NCBI GenBank assembly: GCA_001179505.1
Contig: CDMY01000287.1
Span: forward strand, 45,670 to 73,056
Direction of reading: 5' to 3'
DNA: 27,387 nt
Source: Vitrella brassicaformis
Taxonomy: Eukaryota; Sar; Vitrellaceae
Of the stretch, positions 18,760 to 27,387 are shown piece by piece (position 1 is the first letter of the stretch; the number at the start of each line of letters is the position of its first letter). The notes under the pieces were generated by a model. The model was given only the letters and a program-made list of their open reading frames with translations, was not told the DNA's origin and made no database searches. Both the position numbers and the translations under genes were made by a program.

Positions 18760-18864
18760 CGGGAGGCTTCAACAATGCATTCAATCTTCATGTCGGCCTG
18801 TCTGTGTGCGTGTGTGTGTCCAGTCGGCTCACGGAAAGTCGAGGGAGGTGAAGATGAATGCGAT
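18760..18864 (+). repeat. duplicated exon/intron segment, copy 2
   Basis: Matches 15931-16031 closely (cgggaggcttcaacaatgca onwards). It sits exactly at the junction between duplication unit 1 and unit 2, replacing the plus-strand gene start found at the same place after unit 2. Confidence 0.7.
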
Positions 18865-18923
18865 CAACCACCCAGCCTCTCTGCGAGGAGTGTGCCTGAC
18901 ATGCACGGTGTGTGTACGGTGCA

Positions 18924-20851
18924 ATGCCCCCCACACATTGCACCACTGTTGTCTCTGAAGAAGTCGCGCATAGTGTTTTTCCGACCACATGTATCCTTCG
19001 TAGCTATATCGATCGCTGTGTACTTTTTAAATTCTGATGCGTTGGGACCAACTATATCATCAATTGCGCTTGCTGTGAATCGTTCCCCCGCACATGCCAT
19101 GTGACAGCCACCCTCGATACAGCCGCTACAAATAAGGAATACACAGAATACAATGGGAAGCGAAGACATAAAGCCCAGATGGCGGGCCGACAAATAAGCT
19201 GTCTGCCTCATACAGGCACGACAGCTAAAGGTCCTTCTTCTCAGTATCCCCCTTGTTGAAGTAGCTCCCGTACGCTCCCGGCTGCAGGTGCTCCAACAGC
19301 CTCTCAAGCCTACATCGAGGCCAGAAAGTCGCGCAAACAAATTGAATGAGTGCAACTCAATCGCTTACCCGTGCATAGCACAAATCGCAATCGCCCAACT
19401 CAAGAGGGCGAGAAAAAAATTGATCACTCTCCTCAGAATCTCGCTCTTCTCCACTGATTCCAATGTCCCCATCATCGATAAGATCAACGACACGGCTTCC
19501 AACTCCATAGAATAAGAGACACCAAGAGTGATGAGAAAAAGGGAAACGACAGGCTGAACGATATACATCCAATTCCTCTCCACAAGCTGGTCCATCCCAC
19601 GCCGCTTCCACGCACACACGGCCACCAGCAGCGCGATTGCGATGGGCGGCGGAATAAGTGACGGACCAAATCGGACCCACAGCACACCATAGAACAGCAG
19701 ATGTGCCAGCGACCACATGGAGATCAGCACATAGTAAGCCCCCTCCCGCACATACAGCGACACCACGCCCACAATCGCTCCACCCGCAGCAGCAGCACCA
19801 CCAGCATCAGAACCGCGTCGGTGCCGCCACCGCAATAGCACCTCTCGTGTGGCCTGGTGCACCTTCTCACCCTTGATCAGGCAGTAAGGCAGGAAGACCA
19901 AAGACATCAGGAGCAGCGAGAAATAATACATCGCCGCGCTGAAGGAGGACCCCCACTCGGGAACGCCGCACGCTGCCACATTCGCATCCCATATGCCGCG
20001 AAGCCCACCCGATGTCGTCCCAAGGTCACGGCCGAGCACTCAAGGCATGGCGGCAAGCGTAATGATAAGCGCGATAGCCATCCGCAGACCACACCGAAGC
20101 GACGAGGTGCCACCATGCCGTCGTCCCGCCAGCCAATCAAAGGCGGCGAGAATAAGGCCGATCACGATGGCCGTCGGGATCACGAAATGGAGAGGGAGAG
20201 CTCGGGCGAGTGTGTTGCTCCCGTCGCAGCCGATGTCGAATGTGATCAGCAGCGGCAGACAGGCCAGCAGACTGTAGGCGAGAGCGAAGAGGGTGTCTGG
20301 GATGAGGCCGACCGGCAGACAGAACGGGCCACGCGGCCCAACGTCATAATCCCTGAAGCAACAGACACAAAGCAATACAGATATGCAGCCCTTTCTCCTT
20401 CTGTAGCTTAGTACTTCAGACAGGCGCCACACGTCGACTTCCTGTTCCCCGGAGCGCACACCCATCCCCCCAGACACGCCTTGTGCACCCATCTGAGAGT
20501 GCCCTTGCAGCCACAAGGCGCCATGAGTATGCCGGTCTCAGGAGTCTCGTCACTCGCACCATGGCAGAAGCGGCACACAGCAGCCGGCTCAGGCTGGGCC
20601 AGCCAGGACAGCATCGCCCTTCTCGCCTGGCTGCCGTGAGTGAAGGGACGATCAGATCTGACAGACCGACAAGCTCATCCATTGTCATGTGATTGCCTCA
20701 TGTGATGTGACTAACTCACCGGGAACCGATACCGAAGCAGAATTTGTACACACAGTGTTGGTGGGTGCCTGTGAGCAGCCAGAATGCAGCCGCAATCGAG
20801 GAACGGGCGGCGGGATCGACCAATCGTGCAAGCTTGAAGCAGCAGATCTCT
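18924..20851. repeat. tandem duplication, unit 2
   Basis: Second unit of the ~2.1-kb tandem pair (see 16821-18750). Its right end abuts the start of the CinA/nucleotidylyltransferase gene. Confidence 0.85.
19225..20614 (-). pseudogene. MARCH-type RING-CH membrane E3 ligase, copy 2 (premature TGA)
   Basis: The start is ATG 20614. The RING-CH finger is intact (CRFCHGAS, APCGCKGTLRWVHKACLGGW, CGAC). Exon 1 ends at GTACTA after CLK; exon 2 resumes with DYDVGPRGPFCL. At 20040-20042 a TGA replaces the CGA (Arg) of copy 1, after ALIITLAAMP. Beyond it the frame is open and complete, with several membrane segments, the sequence VAVCAWKRR (intact here, frameshifted in copy 1), a GTAAGC donor near 19369 and a last exon ending GAYGSYFNKGDTEKKDL then TAG 19225-19227. 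Relative to copy 1 it also carries about a dozen extra residues (WGSSFSAAMYY region). Only the single stop prevents a full-length product, so this may be a recent null, a readthrough case or a sequence error. Confidence 0.85.
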
Positions 20852-20919
20852 CCCCCGTCTGACGTGCTGTTGTGCTGCTGCTGGTGCTGCTGGTGAAGGA
20901 TGGCGCTTGGTCCACGTGC
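20615..20919. promoter_or_regulatory. divergent intergenic region, RING-CH copy 2 and the CinA-like fusion gene
   Basis: About 300 bases between opposing start codons. The part to 20851 belongs to the duplicated unit and also occurs upstream of copy 1. On the minus strand a donor-like GTGAGT near 20718 is conserved in both copies and may end a 5'-UTR exon. Confidence 0.4.
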
Positions 20920-23618
20920 ATGAGGGCGGTGTCCCCCCTGCCGCTGCTGTCCTTCACTTCCCTGCTGCAAAACCACCGCTCATCGTCGCCATTCATAGCG
21001 GCGCCCGAGAGGGCCCTGCGCTGCCTGTCCGGACAACGCACGCGGCAGAAATCACTCGCCGCGATGAATGGACACACCTGGAGGGACTCCTTGGACAAGG
21101 TAGGTATAGATCTGATCTCACAGCGTCACCCAGCACTGCCGTTTTGCTGTCGTGCATTTGCAGCTGGTGTCCATTCCGCAAGCCGAGGCGCCACAAGCAG
21201 GCAGGCCACTTCGCCACCGAGTCACCAACCGCAAGGAAATGAATCTCACACCCGCCTGTGTGTGTGGATGTGTGTGCAGTGGTGTACAGTGCAGGAGGGG
21301 GTGGGCACTTCTTCAAGTGGCTGTTCTCCACCCCCGGGGCGTCGGCAGTCTTCCTCGAGGGGGCCATGCCTTACGCGCGACACAGCACTGAGAGGCTCCT
21401 GCAACGGGGGCGGCAGACGGTATTGCCGAATCCCACCAGATCACCTGTGGTCAGGATAGTTGGTCTCTCCGCTCAGGTGCCGTCGAATTTTGTGGATGCT
21501 GAGATGGCGCGAGCATTGTCGAGGAGGTAGGGGCCCTGCCCTGCGCTCCCCCGACTCTCTCTCTGTGTGTGTGTATGTGTGTGTGTATGTGTGTGTGTGT
21601 GTTTGGTCCGGCAGTGCTCTTCAGTGTGCGATGGAGATCAAGATCCGGGAAAGCGGCATACAGGCGGTAGGTCTGTGTCTGTGCGCGACACACACGAAAT
21701 ACATCACGCATAAAGTGTGAACGTGACGTCGTCGTCGTGTCGGCAGCTGAGCGACCGACTCGTGGGCATCGGCTCCACATGTGCCCTCGCATCCACACAG
21801 CCCAAGAGGTGAGGTGCGCAACCATGTGGCTCTCTCAACCGTGTGTGTGACTTCCCTCGTGTGTTTGTCCATCATCCATTCATTCAGGGGCGAGCATCGC
21901 GTGTATGTGTGTGCGACGTCGCTGCGGGGAGGCCGGCACAGCACGAGGGAATACGCCGCAATCCTGGAGAAGGTGCGATCCCTGGCACACACAACACACA
22001 CACATGCACACACGTGTGTGTGTACACTTCTGCAGGGCCGTCGCAGCCGTGAGGAGGAAGATGAGCTGGTGGGTGTGTGTGGGGCGAGGGGTCAGTCAGG
22101 GATCTGATGTGCTCGCGCGGTGCATGGTTGTGTGCAGGTCAGCCGTGTGCTCCTCAACGCCCTCCTTGATCAGGCCGACGTACGTGAGCAGCCCCCCCAC
22201 TCACCCGCCCATCAACCGGTGGTGCGTCACTCTTCAGGTGGACCGCGTTCCGACAGGGCTCGATGCCACTGGTGCGTCCCCTGGCAACGAGGAGCTCAGC
22301 GAGAGCAGCGACGAGGCACAGGACCCAATCCAAGACCTACTCGACGGCAAAGTCACACACGTATGTGCGATGGCTTCAGGCGTGTGTGTGTCATAGCGGC
22401 TGTGTTGATGTCTCTGTGCCGGTTTGTTTGTTGGTTCCTTTGCTCGTCAGGTGGTCCTGTGTGGCGGGAGTGGTTTGGTGGTGCCCTCTCCCCCTCTGAG
22501 CGACTGTGACATTCTGATGCTGCCCGGATCGTTCAACCCACTACACGAGGCGCGCACGCACACGCCCAGAGAGAGGGTCTAAGGCCGTGGTGGAGTCGTG
22601 TGTGTCCATGCGACGCATTTGCAGGGCCACATCGGTATGGCCGAGGCGGCCGCCAATCTCCGAGGCACATCGATGTCAAGAGGTGGGTAGACCACCGACA
22701 CACACGGGGATACACTGGTGCATCATTTTGTGTGTATGCAGTGGTGTTTGAGCTGTCGTGTGTGAACGCCGACAAGCCCACCATCTCACTCGACGAGATA
22801 CACAGAAGGGCAGCACAGTTCAGAGGTCACACATCACATAATACACACACCATATTGAGCACCACGCCGCTCTATCCATGTCAGTCACATCTGTCTGTCT
22901 GTGGCGTCTCTCTCTCTCTCTGCAGAGAGGGGGCTGCATCTGCTGCTGTCGAGCGCCCCCCTGTTCACGCAGAAGGCCGCTTTGGTGCGGGGGGTTACGT
23001 TCATCGTCGGCATGGACACGTTCGTCCGAATCATCAGTCAGCACAGCACTGTGACCCACCTCTCTCCACACACACACACCACGCAACTCGATATGTGTGT
23101 GTGCAGATCCCAAGTACTATGGCGGCACGGACGCTGGCGTGGCCAAGGTGAGAGGAGAGCACTCCAAATGCCCACAACACACGCAAGTCTCTGCTGTCAT
23201 TCTCTCTCTCTCTGTCTCTGTGCAGGCGCTGACCGAGATGCGGTCACACCGGGCGCACTTCCTAGTGGCTGGACGCACCGAAGGAGGGGTATCACACACA
23301 CACACGCCCCACAGCACGGTCCTGCACCTATTCATGTGTGTGGGCGTTGGTGTGTGCAGGCCTTCTTGCGCCTGGGTGACGTCACGCACGACGAGGGAAA
23401 GTTCGACGGCGTCAAGGGCATGTCAGATGACGAGCTCAGCGACCTTTTTCAGGTACACACAGACAGACAGACAGACACATCGACTGTGCGGGGACCCATA
23501 ATACGGTTTGGTGTGCGTGCGTGTGCAGGAGCTGCCCGACTTCCGTGTCGACATATCGTCCACCGAGCTGCGGGCCCGCATCAAGGACCAAAAAAGAAGA
23601 GGGTTGACTACAGATTGA
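20920..23618 (+). CDS. CinA-C-like domain fused to nucleotidylyltransferase (NMNAT-like)
   Basis: About 17 exons. The first (20920-21099) may hold an organelle presequence (MRAVSPLPLLSFTSLLQNHR). An ATG at 21064 is an alternative start. The first domain has YSAGGGGHFFKWLFSTPGAS then VFLEGAMPYA, the CinA-C/NMN-deamidase pattern (xGGGxxxxWLxxxPGAS). It continues with VGIGSTCALASTQPKRGEHR and RSREEED. The second domain opens with LPGSFNPLHEGHIGMAEAA (GxFNPxHxGH nucleotide-binding motif), then CVNADKPTISLDEI, FIVGMDTFVRI, NPKYYGG, and near the end VDISSTELR (the ISSTxxR motif of nucleotidylyltransferases). Plants have a protein with the same domain order and the same linker motifs. Activity on NMN or a related nucleotide is likely but unproven. 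All exon phases agree. One intron is GC-AG (22550-22624). An acidic linker (SESSDEAQDPIQDLLDGK) joins the domains. Confidence 0.9.
22550..22624 (+). other. GC-AG intron splitting the HxGH active-site motif
   Basis: Exon text CCACTACACGAG is followed by gcgcgcac, and the next exon begins with GGCCACATC after ttgcag. Only a GC donor here restores LHEGHIGM. The nearest GT (near 22577) would insert extra residues into the motif and reading through meets TAA. Other introns of this gene look canonical. Confidence 0.85.
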
Positions 23619-23882
23619 CCGACTGAGTGAGTGAGTGATCCATGTGTCTTGGATGGAGAAGCCAGAGGCTCTGACGCTGGTTGCGGTGGGCCATGTGAGC
23701 ACAGGTCTCCCGCCACAGAGGCGCGGCAGATCTGTATCACTCTTGTGCCCGTGACCTCCGTCTCAGCCTCTTGCCGGGGGGAATGCATGGCCATCTTAAA
23801 CGTCTCAAAACATGCTTGCAATCCCCTCAATGTGCAATCAGTTGCGAGCTCGACGCCAGTTGGAGATCTCGCAGATCTGAGC

Positions 23883-26455
23883 ATGTTCGCCTTTGGCTTA
23901 GTGTGGTTGCTCCTCGCCATTTGTTTGGTGACGGTGGCTGACGCCGACAGGCGGTGGACAGGCAAGACCGCACGGCGAGCGGCGTTTGCCAAAGGCTTCC
24001 TGGACGTGCCAATCAAGCAGCCACAGAGAGAAGGTCAGGCCAACCGACCACTGGCAGTGTCACACACACATACACACAGATGGATGGATGGATTGATGGG
24101 CGAATGCATTCACACCTGTCTGTCACACTACTGTGTGGCTGTGTGTGTCAGGTGTGATGCCGTCAAAGCAGAGGCAGCAGCTGCCACCGAGGCGCAGGCC
24201 GTCAACCACCACCCCCACTCCCACTCACCGCAAGCCACGACAACAACCAAGACAGACACACCAAGAACGACTCATGGTACACACACACACACACACACTC
24301 CAGAACAGACAGACAGACACACACTTCAGACAGACATTCATCTCATCTGTTGGTTCCCTCCCTCATCCTGCCTGGCCTGCAGAGGACATTTTCCCCGTCT
24401 GGCCATCTGGAGGCGTTTGCCGCTGCCCCTCCAGGGCTGGAGGAGCTGGCGCGGCGAGAGATCAGCGGCATTGTTGCCGAGGAAGGGGCTGTGGGTGGGG
24501 TGGAGGCGTTGGCTGGAGGCGTGGCCTTCAACACTGACCTGCAGGGGTGAGGGAGGGAGGGAGGGAGGGAGGGAGGATACACAGGGTGTGGTGTGTTGGA
24601 TGCACACGACTGTGTGCGTGTGGGTAGGTTGCTTCGCTGCAATCTGTGGAGCAGGATTGCCACCAGGTGGGAAATGGGAAATGGGAAATGATACCACGAT
24701 AGGATAGGAGGCTGGGCTGACTGCCTGGGCTGACTAACACCGGTGTGTGCCCCTCTCCCAGGCTATTGGTGCGGGTGGGATCCTTTCGCTGCAATGGCTT
24801 CCGCGACCTAGTCGAGGCTGTCGATGCGGTCGACTGGGCGCCCTTCGTCCCTGTGGGAGCCCGAGTGCGTGTGCGGGCTACGCTGTCCGGTTCGGCGCTG
24901 TACCACCAGAGGGCGGCCGAGCAGAGAGTCGGGCAGCGTGTGGCGGAGAAGACTGGTCGGTGTGTGCGTGTCCGTGTCCACTGGTGTGTGTGTTGAAACA
25001 CACGGGGTGTGTTGTGTTGTGCTGTGCTGTGCTGTGCTGTGGGTGCAGGGGCGGTGTTTGTGGAGGGTGCGAGTGAAGATGTGGAGGGAGAAGAGAGAGA
25101 GGAGCAGCACATTCTGCTTAGAGGCAGGGTTTCACGCTGAAACCGGAAGGGACTGTGACCTTCTTGTGTGTGTGTGTGTGTTCGTGTTCGTGTTCGTGTG
25201 TGCAGTTGAGAACAACTGGGCCACGCTGAGCATCGACTCATCGGGACCCTCTCTGTCCAAACGGGGATACCGGTGCGCGAGTGGACACCTGACAGCACAG
25301 CACCACACATACACGCTCTCCCCCTCTCTGTCTCTCTCTCTCTCCCCAGCCTCTACAGCGGCAAGGCGCCCATCCGCGAGAACCTCGCGGCGGCATTCCT
25401 GACCCTCTCTGGCTGGACATACGAGTGGGACGGGGAGGGTAGTGAAGCTTCGTCAACGAGTGGCCAGTGCGAGAGGGTGCTGTACGACCCAATGATGGGG
25501 TCGGGGACCATCCCTATCGAGGCGGCCATGATTGCCATCAACAAAGCTCCCGGTGGGTGGGCCACGCACCAGGAGAGCCGTCATATCTGCCCCTGTTATC
25601 TCTCTCCCTCTTTCTCTCTCTCTCCCTCTGTGTGTGTGTGTATAGGTCTGGATCGTTCCTTTGCGATGGATCGGTGGCCGTGTGTTGAGCCCACCGGGCT
25701 GCCAGCATCCCAGCGCGACGAGGCGATGGGCCGTATGCGGCCTGTGGATGACATCCCGCCCATCTTCGGGTTCGACCGCGATATGGGCGCTGTCGATAAC
25801 GCTCAGGTGGGCCCTCCTGCACTTCTTGCACTGACGGATGGAGGCGTATCCACGTGTGTCCGTGTGTGTGTCGGGATGGGTGTCAGGCCAACGCTCGTCG
25901 CGCAGGTGTCTACGGGGATGGCGGCAGCATGTGTCTGGAGCACGCCGCCCTCAAAACAAGTGCCTATCGGATGGCGGCCGACGAGAGGGTCATGGCGGCG
26001 GCAGGGGACCGGCTGATGGTGTGCAATCCTCCCTACGGCACACGATTCGGTGTGTGAGCGCTTGTGTGTGGTGTGAACAGACAGACACACTGATGGATGG
26101 ATGTGTGTGTGTGTGTGTGTGTGAAGGTGCGGCTGACGAGCGCAAGGCCGAGCTTCAGTTCCGCGACCTCTACGATTCCATCGGCAACCTGCTGCAGCCA
26201 AACAAACCGCTGCACAGGTGGTCAGTGGGCCTCGTCTGCAACAGCAATCGGCTGGCGAACCGGCTCCGTGTGCCGCTGCGGACGGCCACGCCGCCCGTCG
26301 ACTCGGGCGGGGCCAAGGTGCAGCTCTTTGTGAGCGATAAGACTGCATCTGCAAAGGCAGCAGCAGCAGCTGGAAGGAAGCCGCGAAGACGGCGGCTGAC
26401 GGTCAAGAGGGAAGGGGCAACAGAGGGAGGGAGGGAGGGTAGCAGCAGCGGTTGA
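23883..26455 (+). CDS. RlmL-like THUMP rRNA (guanine-N2) methyltransferase, plastid-type leader
   Basis: The product starts at ATG 23883 with a signal-peptide-like segment ([20 protein letters not shown]), then an Arg/Lys-rich stretch ([20 protein letters not shown]) and a Gln/Arg/Thr-rich low-complexity linker. This is the form of bipartite leaders into complex plastids. The catalytic part begins [16 protein letters not shown] (24383 on), then [13 protein letters not shown] and a THUMP region ending [15 protein letters not shown]. Next come [19 protein letters not shown] and [17 protein letters not shown]. The Rossmann motif is [17 protein letters not shown], then [10 protein letters not shown], and the amino-methyltransferase motif NPPYG ([11 protein letters not shown]). 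The tail is Ala/Lys/Arg-rich and ends GREGSSSG. Bacterial RlmL methylates G2445 of 23S rRNA; plastid 23S rRNA is the likely target here (inference). One donor, near 25120-25130 after LLRG, is weak. Confidence 0.9.
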
Positions 26456-27149
26456 CTGATCTGATTTGTCACTCACACGAACATGCAGGCAGACAGACAG
26501 GCAAGCGCGTCTGCTCGTCAATCCACGGACGGCTGAGATGGCATGAGTGTGTGTATGTATATACGCACACACACGAGTCGAAGGGACGACATGCAACGCA
26601 GAAGCGAAGCGGACAGGCAGCGCGAGCACATGCAGAAGGACTAGGCAGGGAGGGAGGCAGGGAGGTACCCAGTTAGGCGTGTACCTAATTCACGATATCA
26701 TAGCCACATCGGTGCGTGTGTACGCGACACTACGTACGAAGGAAATCAACGCATCGCATCGCATCGCATGAAACAAGGCGGATGAAGTCAGTCAACGCGC
26801 AGCGAATGAATGCGATCATGGATCCCCTCCCACACACCACACCGCCCCGCCTCATATGCACACACACGCACTTCCACATGGACAGGCAGACAGGTGTGGA
26901 CAGACAGACAGGCTGTGTGTGAATTAGCGCTGTACACCCAAACCTACACCGATATATGGGCGTGTGAGTGACTAAACTACCGGCGGCGGAAAAACCCCAG
27001 TAAGTACACACACGCATACACACAGACATGCTCACATCGTAGTGATACCACACCACACGCCTCACACCACAGACGGCTGGCTGGCTGGCTGGCTGGCTGG
27101 CTGCACATCTCTCTCTCCACGCCTGAGCTCATGTGTGTGTGAGGATCGA
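26456..27149. other. gene-free stretch with microsatellites
   Basis: No exon is recognised. It contains CA/GT runs, GACA repeats (26490-26500, 26882-26912), GCATC repeats (26751-26769) and a CTGG/GGCT tetranucleotide run at about 27073-27103. It holds the 3' flanks of the methyltransferase gene (+) and the xylanase-like gene (-), which converge. Confidence 0.5.
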
Positions 27150-27304
27150 TCACGGCATCTTCGTCTTCAGGGCCTCAACAACCGCGGCGTACATGTCGGT
27201 CTTCTCCCCGTTGTCGTCATACAGCAACGGCCTCTCGACGTCCCCACCCAACTTGTCGTCACGCAGCCACGAGTCTGAGTTCCGCACACCCCACACACCT
27301 ATCG
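27150..27304 (-). CDS. GH10 endo-beta-1,4-xylanase-like protein, last exon only
   Basis: The exon follows a CA-rich intron (acceptor gcag at 27305-27308) and ends at TGA 27150-27152. It reads GVWGVRNSDSWLRD, then ERPLLYDDNGEKTDMYAAVV and EALKTKMP. This is the end of the (beta/alpha)8 barrel of glycoside hydrolase family 10: the WGVxDxxSWL strand-helix, then PLLxDxxxxxKxAYxAVxxAL. The two catalytic Glu residues lie upstream, outside the window, so activity cannot be judged. GH10 enzymes cut xylan backbones. The rest of the gene lies to the right of the window on this strand. Confidence 0.8.
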
Positions 27305-27311
27305 CTGCACA

Positions 27312-27349
<38 letters not shown>

Positions 27350-27387
27350 CATCATGTGTGTGTGTGTGCTGGGGGCAGAGGGGGGGG

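Noticed and set aside
25120-25206. Second GC-AG intron in the methyltransferase gene (donor near 25129)
   Set aside because: Phase would allow it, but the region is poorly conserved and a weak GTTTCA donor is also possible, so it is left unresolved.

Overview
This window is nuclear DNA from a eukaryote with dense, intron-rich genes. Introns are short (roughly 30-115 nt) and packed with GT/CA simple repeats. Signs of the lineage are: a methyltransferase whose N-terminus looks like a signal peptide followed by an Arg-rich transit peptide (the leader of a complex, secondary plastid); a protein fusing a CinA-C-like domain to a nucleotidylyltransferase, as in plants; an HPR/OPR-like helical protein of the kind common in organelle RNA biology of alveolates; and plant-type TTTAGGG telomere-like DNA. 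Together these suggest a photosynthetic alveolate or similar alga. A chromerid such as Vitrella is my best guess, an inference from style and not a match.

Left part (1-11 kb), mostly single-copy housekeeping genes: the 3' end of a TXNDC9/phosducin-like gene (+); an unrecognised gene (-) head-to-head with a small two-TM protein (+); an Hsp70-Hsp90 organising protein (STI1/HOP) lacking TPR1 and carrying an apparent one-base frameshift (-); PIG-Y of GPI-anchor synthesis (-) head-to-head with a Rab11-like GTPase (+) whose catalytic Gln is His; an HPR-like solenoid gene with frame breaks (-); and a charged unknown protein (-) head-to-head with an unknown multi-pass membrane protein (+, to 12.8 kb).

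Middle (12.86-20.9 kb), after a 300-N gap: a rearranged block of duplicated exons, coiled-coil fragments, a truncated second copy of the two-TM gene, a palindromic telomere-like element, a 22-bp inverted repeat, and a ~2.1-kb tandem duplication. Each duplicated unit carries a MARCH-type RING-CH membrane E3 ligase gene (-), and the two copies carry different disabling lesions.

Right part (20.9-27.4 kb): the CinA-C/nucleotidylyltransferase fusion (+, about 17 exons, one GC-AG intron inside the active-site motif), a plastid-type RlmL-like THUMP rRNA methyltransferase (+), a gene-free microsatellite stretch, and the last exon of a GH10 xylanase-like gene (-) at the edge.

Exon limits were placed by eye from GT/AG sites, reading phase and family similarity. 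Family names for TXNDC9, HOP, PIG-Y, Rab11, RING-CH, the nucleotidylyltransferase, RlmL and GH10 rest on motifs I can see.
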